DNA of 64,000 nucleotides, from positions 15,894,666 through 15,958,665 of the forward strand of contig NC_074712.1 in the NCBI RefSeq assembly GCF_947242115.1, written 5' to 3'. This DNA is from Biomphalaria glabrata. Taxonomy: Eukaryota > Mollusca > Gastropoda > Planorbidae. Under the pieces are notes generated by a model, which saw only the letters and a program-made list of their open reading frames with translations, ran no database searches and was not told the origin of the DNA. The number at the start of each line of letters is the position of its first letter. Within the stretch, counting starts at the first letter, position 1. Made by a program: the position numbers and the translations under genes. Of this stretch, positions 25,401-37,000 are shown in pieces.

Positions 25401-28400
25401 TGAAAGTGATTCTCTCCCTTCTACTCCACTGATCATAGAGCACAAACATAGCAAAAGCGTAGACATTTTCAAAGCTTATTCAGTAAAGCAAAGTGCAAGT
25501 GAAAACCAGCATAAAGCTCAAACTGTCTTGAATAATGATTCAAACAGTTCTGAATTGTATCCAATGGGTATGAGTGAGCTTCATAATTATCATCCCAATT
25601 CTATGCCAGCCTGTAGCTTAGCATCTGCCAAGCCTCTTGAATCTCCAAAGCTAGAAAGAGTTGCCAATGTTGCAGCAGCTGCTTCTCAAAGAAAAATTGA
25701 CTTTTTTGATAACACAGGACAACACATTATAAGGTCAGAGTCTTTCTCTGAAGGAAAGGTCCGGTCTACTCTGGCCAAGAGGCTAGAAGGCACAGACCTT
25801 CAAATGACAAAAAGTACAATAGGATCTGATGAGCATGCTGATGAAGCCTGTGGAAAGAAATCAGATGCAGACTCTGAAAGCAGGAAAGATGCAGTGGAGC
25901 ATTGTCCCAGGACTAACTTTTCAAGACAAGCTAGTACAGACCAGAAACCTCCCTCCGGTAGACCTACTTCTTTAGTAAGGTGCAGGTAAGCCCTTTTTTA
26001 TTGGGGGATTGTCAATAATCTGAATTTATTATGCCATAATGAAATAGTTTATACATAAATACATAGATCTGCAGTCCTTCTATAATAAAAGGAACTATTA
26101 ATATATATAAAAGCTTTCTAAAAAAATGCAAGAAATATTTGTTCACCCTATAGTTATCTTTCTCATAGTCTATGTGCCAAGCTGTTCGTTCATATTTAAA
26201 GAGAGTAATATGCAGGGCCTTGATCAACCATACATAACTAAAAACCTCAGGGAATCATGAGTTAGATAGAGAATGACTGCAGCCACTATACACATTATGA
26301 AGCACTTAATCCTTTTTTTGGAGACCCAATAAGCAATCACAAGGTCATTGGAATTGGACCTTGAAGAGGAATTATAAAGAGCATTTATCAGCATTTTCGC
26401 ATTTGATGAAGAATATATTATTTACCAAACATAGAAAAGGATTTGCTCAGGGTTGTAGTGATGAGCTTTTTTGAAAGCATGGCCTGGGGGCATACACCCA
26501 GTTAGCCAAACCATACACAGCTTCTGCATTAGTGCATATAAATCAAGTCAAAAGCATAATTTTTATATATTTTCTTTCATGATTGGGAATCAATATATTT
26601 TGGCTTTTCAAAAGTTTGAGTATAGCCCATGGATGTTATAACATAATGAAGTATGATATTTTGACGAAAATAATAATTTTATTTTATTCAGCTATTGATT
26701 GTAAAAGTACATTTTAAAAAGCTCAAAATCAGAAAGTATTTGTTTAGTATCTCTACTTGGTCTTAATATTTGTAATGCATTTTTCCTTTAGATCCTCAAC
26801 ACCCACAGAGTTAAGTAGACGAAGGCATTTGTCATCCACTAGCAGTATTGACTATGATGCTTTTGATCCTATGATCCATTGTAAAGAAATCAAGTTACCT
26901 TTGTAAGTTTGACTATCTTGTAGCCTTTTCTCTGTTCAGCTTTACTAAGTGTTGCCAGGTGCAATGCTAGATGAAATGTAGGAATTTCTTTTTACAATTC
27001 CTCTATTCAGCCTGCAGATTTATCAGGTCAAAAAACATCAAAAACAAAAGAGTGGAACCTTGACACAGATCTTGAAAATGGCTTAGACAATTTTCCAAGA
27101 AATTTGACAGTTGATGTATTTCTTAAGGAGAATAATTACTTGCTGATAGCCACAGTGGGAAAACTCTAGTTTGACTGTTAAATTATAATAAAAAAAATTA
27201 ATTTAAATTTGGTTATAAAAATCTTTTTTGTGACCTTGCTCTATGTTGTTCCTGAGGAAAGGACAGTGTATACTCTAAGGATTGATTGACTAGCAGGTGG
27301 CTAGACGATTTGTTATTGGTGGGCCAAAAATGTCTCAAGTAGTAAAATACCTGATATCTTTATGTGGTCTTGTCAACTTTGACTTGCTGTTTTTCATTGA
27401 CCTTTACTGCAATTTCTTTTGGTTTTCAGAATGCTAGTATTACATTCCAGTCGAAATGTATTATTATAATATATACCAATTCTCTGGTCTATCTGAACCA
27501 TTTTAGTGCTGTGTTTATATTCACAATTAAGCCATTATTTTAGATGTTTTATGCAAGACAAGTACTTTAAAAAGGCATCATGTTTTAAAAAAAAATTATT
27601 ATTAAACTTTTTTTTTGTCAGTGCACCATCAGATTCTGGTCAGTGGCACATCAAAGCTTTTGATCGTAATTTTGGCCACTCCTTACTGGCTAGCTACACT
27701 GACCATTACATGTCAGATTTTGTCCTTCATGGAACATCTGATACAGATTTTATTGGGCGTTTACAAAATGATCTTCAAATGACTGTGAAGGTTTGTTTTT
27801 TTTAAGTCATGCTTTTTAACTTTCAACTAATACATAATTTGTAAATTTAAAAGAAAAAAAAATGTGAATATTAATTTAAAAAAAAAACTTCTGGCTTTAC
27901 AGAATTTAATTTTTGGATTTCCTTTTTCACAGCACTCAGTCTTAGATGAACCTATTGATGAAGCTGTTTGTGTCATTGCTAATACAGATACTTGGTAAGT
28001 TTGAATAGACAACTTATATTTACATGATGAAACCCTTAAGTTTAGATTTCCAACAACAAACAGTACAAACATGAGGTTTGAACTTTGTGTACAAGTCTAA
28101 GTAATAAATGATGTCATTGTGTAAGTTCAAGCATAGAACATATTTAACAAGAAGAGTTATCTTTTCATTTAGTTTGTTTTAATCATTATTTAAATAAAAC
28201 AGGACAGATTACAGAAATCAGCTGTTTGACTAAAAGTCTTGAGCCTTGTAAATTGTTTTAATTTTCTTCTTACTTTATCAGGACTGTGGAAGTGGTGAGC
28301 AGTAAAATGTTAAACACTTCCCCTTCTGCATGTACAACCTGGACCTCTTCTCAACTTGTTGCAGATATGATTGAATCTGTTGTGGAGATCTCTAAGCTCA

Positions 28401-29805
28401 AAATGTCTTCTGAATTTGTATGTTGAAATTTAATATTTCATCTTATTCTTTAGGCAAAAATTGAACAAAACATAAAATCATCTCTAGTGATGTAATTTTA
28501 AGATTACCATAATATTTGTTTAACAACATTGTTTCTGCTTTTATTTATCTTCCCACTTTTATTGGGAATTTTAAGTTACCATATTTTTGGTGCATATAAC
28601 CTGCAGTTTATACAAGTTATTACAAATGAATGGCAGCCGGGGGGGGGGGCATACAGGGACAGACGTCTGATAGCAAAAACTTTAAGTACTGGTAGTTTAC
28701 AGCAAGTCACGCTTTGAAAATGCGAGGTATGTAAGGGTGCGGGTTGAATGATTTTGTTTTATTCTTTTTGTTTTTTTGTGCAGAGTATATGTGCGAAAAT
28801 AGGGTATTTAAAATATTTGTGTTTGTTACATTCAAAGAAAAATCTTATTAGACAATTTGTAATTTCAACTTTTAATTTGTATTTGACAGTGTCTTATGCA
28901 TTTAGAGGATCGTTTGCAAGAAATTTATTTTAAAAGTTTGATGGTGTCTGAATGTATTCATACCACAAGGTCAATAAATCAAAGAGAGCTAACCACAATG
29001 TTGGGGTAAGTTACATACAAGTTACAGTTAACCATGTTGGAATAAGCTTAAACCATAAAAAATAGGTACATTATTTTTTTGTTAAGGTTAGTTACATTTT
29101 CAAGTTTATCATATTACTTGCTAACAGAAAACTGGAACTTTTTAAAAACCTAGTAACAATAATTTGGATATGTCTCGTAAAAGGTCACATGTAGTTTCTT
29201 TTTTGATAATGATTTGGATTTAATCTCTTCTATTTTCATTTGGCTCTTTTGTGTCTCTATTATTCAAGCATTATCTTACCTTATAAAATACAGACATTAT
29301 GACTTAAACTCTTCTAAATCTTGACTGATTTAGGCAACCCATTTAATATTATAATAGCATTAGGGAAGGAGTATTTGTACAAATTTGTCCTAGCATATGG
29401 AACAACAAAGTGCCTTTATCTGTGTCTGAGTATTTTATTAGGTTTTGTTTTTGTATTTGAAGATTACAATTTAGTGTTTTATGTATAATTGCTACTTTAC
29501 CATTTAGTCTTCTATCCTGAAGGGTCTCTAAAATTAATTATTTTACTTAAGATGTTACTTCAATGAAATGTGAATATTCGTTTGTTACGAATCTCACTGC
29601 TCTGTTTTGTGTTTCTTTTTTCTGTTTTCTTGACTTGAGGGGTCTCAAACAGAGGATGCTTATTCTATTATTGGCCTAACCAAGGTTAGCATTGCTCTTG
29701 TACACTTTTCTTTTTTGTTTGAACAGGTTTGAAACAAGTGATCTGCCATTATTGTTAGCAGTTGCAAAGACACACACACCTGAATTGATAATGAAAGTTC
29801 TATAA
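13457..29805 (+). CDS. FNIP: Folliculin-interacting protein (FNIP1/FNIP2 orthologue), complete
   Basis: Twenty coding exons splice in phase with GT-AG ends: 13457-13536, 16906-17032, 17505-17612, 18732-18832, 20041-20106, 20229-20323, 20709-20786, 21096-21253, 21445-21530, 21634-21754, 22368-22540, 22691-22808, 23873-23925, 24939-25985, 26792-26902, 27622-27790, 27933-27994, 28282-28417, 28890-29005, 29727-29805. The total is 3,084 bases, 1,027 residues. Exon 1 ([12 protein letters not shown]) resembles vertebrate FNIP starts. The N domain (about 30-140) has [14 protein letters not shown] and [14 protein letters not shown]; the middle domain (about 260-500) has [20 protein letters not shown] and [14 protein letters not shown] with RTVVVGKK; a large exon (about 455-804) encodes a Ser-rich linker; the C domain (about 845-1027) has [27 protein letters not shown] and [20 protein letters not shown] binds folliculin and AMPK and regulates RagC/D-mTORC1 signalling at the lysosome (family knowledge). 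Whether it is the sole snail FNIP is unknown. Confidence 0.95.
14840..15555. repeat. Interspersed repeat in FNIP intron 1
   Basis: The head ACTAGCCTGACATTACCCGC with GGCCTGCGGGT is followed by two GGGTTTACCCGA-like blocks. The tail has CATACATACATATG and ends TTTATATATTAGAT. This head and tail style is common in invertebrate repeats, but the class is not assigned. Confidence 0.5.
17745..18176 (-). mobile_element. LINE C-terminal fragment in FNIP intron 3
   Basis: A single open minus-strand frame has [37 protein letters not shown] and LTWNPQGKR, the C-terminal end of a LINE polymerase ORF. It lies antisense between FNIP exons 3 and 4. Little decayed inside, it lacks the catalytic polymerase core. 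Confidence 0.85.
22027..22135 (+). repeat. Short imperfect tandem repeat in FNIP intron 10
   Basis: Three degenerate units share AATTTGTGCACAATCAGATCC or close and end near the intron middle. No function is apparent. Confidence 0.6.
23053..23279 (-). mobile_element. Possible solo LTR in FNIP intron 12
   Basis: On the minus strand the segment begins TGTGACACGG and ends near TTCGTCACAACA, with an internal AATAAA-type poly(A) signal, as in a small LTR. The start also forms a hairpin (TGTGTCACGGT with ACCGTGTCACA, about 23240-23280). No clear target duplication, no internal region. An old fossil if real. Confidence 0.35.
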
Positions 29806-30862
29806 CTGACAAGAGCCTCAGCTATATAAGTCAACTTCTATAACTCTGGCAATCGGTTCTTAATTTATTGAACAGGCATGTAAGCTGAACTTAGCTTTAT
29901 CAAAGTGCTTACAAAAACTTGTAATGTATCCATTTGTGGTGGCCAGTAATGTACATGAAGCAACCTAAGTGTTTTATGCTCTGATGATTTCCAATTACAT
30001 TTCCAAATGTAGTAAATTATTATGCAGTGCATCAGATTATGTTAGCATGTGATAAAAGGAAAACAATTAATTTCTTAGTTTTACGTTGAACACACCCTAC
30101 CTCCTAAGTATAGATTTGATTTTATTTAATTTGCAATACTAGTCATGATCTTCCTTGTTCTAATTTGACAGAAACTAACAAGTGTAATGGTAAAGATTTT
30201 GTTTTTACTTTTCCTGTATTTTTGAAACAGTTCCTAAAAACTAGCACAGTTTGTGTTGACATAATCAGCACAAATTCTATAATTATTTTTCTATTGACAA
30301 AACTATTTGTGTTTGTATAATGCTTAAATCACTGCAGCTCAATTGCCTTCCAACTTAACTGCTGTTGTTATGATTAGTCCATTCTGTTGATCAATTGCTG
30401 ATTCTCTGATTCACACTGTTGTAATTGTCTATATAATATGTTGTTACTACAAATTAAGTTACATTATGTCATTTTGTCAGTAATAGTTTCACACCTGAAA
30501 GTGTTAAATAATGTCTGCACACTTCCATTGTGATGTGTTTTTTTTATTCTAGCTAGTATCATCTTTCATCTTAGTAATACAATTATCTTATTATTTCTGA
30601 AAAGATTATTTAGGTAGAATGAATCAGAATCTCATACTTGTATGTTCTGTGCCTTAACTTCCTCTAGTGTAGTGGCTGAATAGACAAGTGTATAGTGTGT
30701 GTAGATCTTGGTGCCAAGCGAACTATGAGTTAGCTAAGTAACCACTTCAAACTTTTCAGTTATGAAACATTGAATTCTAATGGGAGATGTGCAATTGCAA
30801 AGTTGTGGACTTGTTCAATATTAATTTAAAGAAGTTTGTAAATCATGTACATATTTTATGAA

Positions 30863-30868
30863 AATAAA
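30863..30868 (+). terminator. FNIP poly(A) signal
   Basis: AATAAA lies about 1.06 kb after the FNIP stop codon, giving a 3' UTR near 1.1 kb. Shorter UTR forms cannot be excluded. Confidence 0.6.
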
Positions 30869-30969
30869 ATGTATGATTTTTGAATGACAGTGTTAGCAGT
30901 GGATTCATTCATTTAGTTTTTTCCACATAAATACTTAAACAACTTTCGCAGGAATATTTAATCAAATAT

Positions 30970-30975
30970 TTTATT
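30970..30975 (-). terminator. COX6B-paralogue poly(A) signal
   Basis: TTTATT on the plus strand (AATAAA on the minus) lies about 100 bases 3' of the paralogue stop. It is about 105 bases from the FNIP signal on the other strand, so the two transcripts converge closely. Confidence 0.55.
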
Positions 30976-31077
30976 GACTTTAATGCAATCAATATAATTT
31001 AATTGAACACTGAATTCTTGCAACAAATTAAACATTGGATAAGGGTGCTTCAAAAGATCAAATTGAATCACCAAACA

Positions 31078-34000
31078 TTATCCCCATCTTGGCATGGGAA
31101 AGGCATCTTTCTCTCTTAGATCATCCCAATGCTCTATCTGAATAAAAAATAAAAATTGAAATTTATTGCTACATTAGTTTTCAATTGACATAAGAATTTG
31201 ATATGTACTCAGCTTCCTTTTCCTTCATTCTGAAACATTCAGAGCTGAGTTTTTCTTTAATCAAAAATGTAACAGAAATTTGTGGAGCATAGTTATTTGA
31301 ACATATTAAAAGAAAATATAAAGTCAATATTCAATATAGTTTAAATAATGTGTTTAAACTGAGCAAATGAATACAGACAGAATACAAAAAGTTAACACTT
31401 CTCCCACCTCTTGTAATTATCCAAATAGTATGCTAAAAGTTACACTCAGAGAACAGATTTTTATCTAATCAAGTTGCCACCACCTTTGTAAATTCCATAT
31501 TATAATTTAAATAAAATGTAGCTTCTTTTTTCTCTATTAATAATAAAATTGTTTTCAAACAATAACTTAGTAGAATTTCAAGTCTCTAATTAAGGCGATT
31601 TTTATGCAAGATAAAATAACTTTTGAGGAAGTGCTGTAAAGTGCAGGGTGCCAGGACATCCGCGTTGTTATCATCATCAGATGCCTTGGCTGGCTTGGTC
31701 ATGTTCACAGAATGTAAAAAAGGTCAACTCCCACAAGACATTCTGTATGGTGATCTAACAGAAGGCAGGAGAGCTGCTGTTGTCATCCACTTTTAAGGTA
31801 TACTGATGTATTCAAATGCGACATGAAGCTTTTCAAAACTGACATAGTTGAGAAAAAGAGGCACTGGATTGATTCACATAGAGAGCAAGCATTGGATTGC
31901 AGAAGTAAAATGAAGGGTGAAAGTTCAATAGCGCCTGTTGATTACAGATGCCCAACCTGTGACTGCAGCTGTATATCAAGGATTGGCCTCTATTGTCACA
32001 TGAGAAGTTGCAAAGGGAAAAGAATATCTCAGATGTAAAATGCCACAGAGTGTTAATCTAGTCTTGAATGTTAAGCATCAGAGGCGGAAAATATTGAGCT
32101 TTTTTTTCCTGCCAAGAGTAGGTTGACCATGTTTCACAACTGTACATCAGTTAGCTCATCACACATTACATAATTATCTTCTTTTTTGAAGAAATGTCTG
32201 CTATTTCTAAGATGAGATAATTAAGAAAAATCAAAACATGAAGAAAGTTTCCAAATCTAAATTGTTTGTTTGTTTTTTCAAAATAATGTAACAACTAGAA
32301 CTATTCACTGGAATCAGCCAGAAAAGACTATTATTGTTTCAAAATTTGTTGAAACTAGCTTGTAATGGCCCATCTTATCTAAAAGAAATAAATAATTAAT
32401 TTATTAAAAAAGATTGATAATGTCTGTTATATTTTGGGAGTCAGTTACACAGATTGTGTCTCAAACAAGGAGATCCTATGCCGAAATGGGAGTCGAACAC
32501 TTAGTGAGGTTGTGACAGAGCACGCATGAGGTTTGCAGGACATGTTCTACGACGAAATGAACTATGCATATCAAGAGTTGCAATGACAGGTAATTTGTGC
32601 TCTCAATCAAAGGACCTCTAGTTTAAATATTTTAAGAACATTTTTTTAGAAGTTAAAGTTCATTTTAAAAGCTTAAGTTTTAGCTGCATCTTATCTACTG
32701 GTCCACTTGTGTGTTAAAACTCAAGCTTTTGTTTATATTTACAGCTACAAAATTCAATTAAGATCTTTGCAATAATACTAGTATTTACTTACTTAGACTT
32801 AGGTCCTCCCGCGTCGTTCTGCACATTGGCCGGCAAGCTGTCTCCATAGACATCTGTCATTGGCAATGTCTGAATCCTCCTCCCATCTGATGTCCACTGT
32901 TCTGAGGTCCTCCATGAAGGTGTGGAGGCCAATACGAGAAAAGCGCAAAGAGGGACTTCTCGTATAACTTTATGGAGACAGCTTGCCAGCCAATGTGTCG
33001 AACGGCTCGGGAGCACCTAAGTCTAAGTAAGTAAATACTAGTATTATTGCAAAGATCTTAATTGAATTGTGTAGATGAAAATATTATTATAAACCTGGTG
33101 GTGAGACAGATGGGGGTAGTGCTGTGTGTTTTTAGACTATGCCAATCACTCCAGGTCAGCGCTAGATGAGCGGTCAACCGTGACGAGTGTTAATACACGC
33201 CAGTTCGACAAAGGCCTGTGTCGTAAATATTACACATGCAAGTCACGGCGAATGTAATCAACCTTAGTGGTCAAATGACGTTCCATCCAGTTCTGGAAGG
33301 CCAGTAGAGACCCTATATAAGAGCGAGTGTGTTAGAGTCAAGACACTTCACGTTACCTCACAATGTGACCAGTACGAGGCGAAGTTAGAAACAGCACGGT
33401 GTGTGAAGTCAGGTGGTGCAAGGCTAGGTTTTTGGACAGATAGTGTAATGTTGTTGCCAATTGTGATGTATATGAAATTAAACTATTACTGATACTTTGG
33501 AGCCCTGAGTTGTAAGGTTCTTTAAGTTCGTTGTGTCGTGTGGTGCAGTTTGAAGAGAGCCTGGATAGTAGGAGATATGTTGCAATATAAACAAAAGCTT
33601 GAGTTTTAACACACAGGTGGACCAGTAGATAAGATGCAGCTAAAACTTAGGCTTTTAAAACTAACTTTAACTTCTATATAAGTTTTCATAAAATATTTAA
33701 ACTAGAGGTCCTTTGGTTAAAAACACAAATTACCTTTATTTAATTTGTGAAAAATTAATTAATTAAAAAGCCCAAAATTACCCAAAATTCTGGACAAAGA
33801 CAAGTATATGTCTTCTTGAAATATTCACAAGCTTCATAGTCATCTCCAAATTTTGTAGTACATCTGATATAATCAACATAATTCTGCCAGCAGCGTCTGT
33901 CATAATTTAAATTTATAATTATTAAAAATGTATGATTTGAAAGTATAATAACAGAAAAAATATAATAATATTTTTATTCAATGAACTATTAAAGAGACTT

Positions 34001-37000
34001 AATATCTATCCTACCTAGTTTGATTTTGATTTGGAAATCGTGAATCAACACCAGGACTCCAGAATTCTTTGCACTTGCCTTTACTCTTTGATTGTGAAGC
34101 TTTCTCCTCTTCCTTTCTAAATGCCTTAGTTTCTTCACTGCAAGAGAGAAAACAGTGGTAAATATAAACCTTATTATTTTCGGGTCCAATTTGAAAGTAT
34201 AGCGTGAGTTAATAATTAATAGTCAAGTAAAATTCAAAATCTAGCTAACTCTAAAATATTTTTAAAAATTAAAACTTTCCATGAATAAGAATGTTCATCC
34301 ACCATTACTTTTCTTAAAGGTAGTAATAAGGTAGTTTGGTATCTTTTATTGAAATACAATTGTTTTTGTAATGTATAGTAAAAATATTCCATGTTGATAA
34401 ATCCAAAGCTATTGGCCATTGGTCTATAAAACAACATATTATATTTTACAGTGCGAAGTAAAAAAAAAATTGACTACCATGCCATGAGTGTTAGCACTAA
34501 CAGTAAGAAATGGATATATTATACAGATTAAATGGTAGCTGCCAAAAATATAATTTCTTACAAAAAAATAAAAAAAATATTGAACTGTATTAAAATGATT
34601 ATAAATGTTTCACTTCAGTTGAGATTTCATTTTACATTGGAACAAAAGATATACAAAAAAAAACAACTTTTTCCTAAAAACTGACCAAACTGTTCACTTT
34701 ATGTTGTTTGTTTGGAATAGCTTGCAATCTAATATCCCCCACACACACACAAATACATCTGACCCATGAATTCTAGAAACCTCTCCCCCAACCAAAAAAT
34801 AAAAGGATAAATAATCCTACGGACACACTCTGACAATGCTTTCACTCTCAATTCTATATCTAGATGAGGATATTAGTCTATATAAAATCCTTTTCTCACT
34901 TTGATAACTTTGTACACACTAACACACATAGGGGCCTACTATTGGCTAATGAATCTTAAAATAGTTATGTTGCTTATTATGGCCAAACCATGTAATGGAC
35001 CACTGTATAGCCGAGTATAGGCTACTGCTACTCCACACAATAGAATGAGTTATGACCAGAAACAAATAAAAAATGTTAGTAAGCACCCAAAAAAAAAATA
35101 ATTTTGTGATATATCAAACATTTTATGTCACTTTTTGAAAATGCAGGACAAATTAATGAACAAAAGGAATAGATCTAAATGAACAAATGATCCATTTAGC
35201 ACAACAGAGTGTTTGTGGATTTCATTGTCAAAAGTGCGAAGATCTTCACCTATCCTTTAAACTGTTGGACCATTGGGGCACCACACATGATCTGTTGACC
35301 ACCTTTCTCCATTCCTGTCTTTTGCCATTGATAGAATCTTTTTCAATGACCGGACAAACCATTCTTTTATAATGTCTTCCCATCACTTTCTCTGTCTGCC
35401 TCTTCTTTTTCCTTGTATTAGATGTAGATGCTCAACATGCAAACATGCATCCCTTAAATGTTGCTAAGTAGGCCTACAGGGAAAGTAGGCCTACTAAAGT
35501 AGATTCTAATGACAAGTGAATTTTTTTTATTCAGACACTCCAGGTGGGAAAATGTAAATCTAGATAATGTACTACTCAGTCTAGGACGACTAGGTTAATC
35601 TAGAATCTAGATTATCTAGATCTAGATCTACTGAGTCTAGTCACCTAGTGCTCTAGTGGACATATCAGCAGAAATACTATAGTAACATTCCGAGGTCCAT
35701 ATATTAAATTATTAAATTATTATAATAGATCTAAATCATTATCATAGATCTAATATCTAATATCTATCATCATCTAGATCTAGATCTATATATCTAGTCA
35801 ATTCTAGTCACTATAAGTCTAGATTGTGTTGATAAATTTAAAAACAAAAATAAATAAATCTAGATCTAATCTAGATCTAGATCATCATCTGAGATACATA
35901 AATTAGATTATACTTCACTAGTTTCTAGATCTAATTCTACTTTCTAGATCTAAATAATCTAATCAATTTGAATAAATTAGAATCTAGACTAAATACACAC
36001 TTACACTCAGTCACAAATGACATGCTGACAAACATCACAATGTGACATATATGTCATGACTCATGTTCAGGGGCAGAGTCGCAGAGTGGGTGTCAAAGTC
36101 GGACCCGGGCATTTCTATACAATCTGGCCCCCACATTACATGCCATTTGAGGGGCATTGAATAATACATTTCACAAAATCATGATGCTAAGTTTGATAAT
36201 GTGATGAGAACAGGGTTTACTAACATAATTTAATGCATTTGTACTACTAAGTAGTCTGCATGGTTAACTATATCAATAATTTACTTCAAGATTTTTAAAA
36301 ACTATTTGGTATTACTAAATGAAACTTGAAATTGGATTTTTTATAACATGAAAAAAAAAACATGCTACCATAAAGGTCTATATTAACATAACCATGTACT
36401 TGATATTCACATACAAGGCTTGTTAAGATTCCCCATCAACAAACTATTTGACTGTGTCCAAATGGATTGCACATAGAACTCGCAAACACAGTGAAATTTT
36501 CTGCCATTTGTCATGATACTTCCCATCCTATTCTTTACACATCTTTAATATGCAGTGACTTCGTTCACAAGCTCCTTGCGTACCAGACAGCATAATTACA
36601 AGATACACCCCTATCAATAAATTTTATTAATAATAAATCTTTAAAATTCTGTATCTATAACAGCAACTATCACATCTTCTGCACATTCTCCTCTGATTCA
36701 GTTTCACTATTAGCCATGTTCTTGGGCATATGGAGTTAAATGTACAAATCCAACTCTTCAATCACAATTCTTTTGTTCGGCCACCTCACAAGGTCATCTG
36801 CTGCTTTTTTAATAACTAGTATATCCTGTTCGAGTGTCTACATCTTGAAGTTCGCTGCACACAATGTTATATGCTCTCAGAGTATCACATTGATTTGTTT
36901 AAATGTAATTTAATATCCTTGTGGAAAACAAATACTGTCAAGATTGTTTCATATTTTAGCAAAGTCTCTTTGTATTTTGGTTTAAGTCTACATCTTCGTT

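Noticed and set aside
28529-28933. Two frames in FNIP intron 18
   Set aside because: The FNIP C domain continues directly from 28417 to 28890; these frames add no family sequence.
32789-33016. 75-codon minus-strand frame in the foldback core
   Set aside because: It spans the palindrome centre and both arms; arises from repeat sequence, not a gene.
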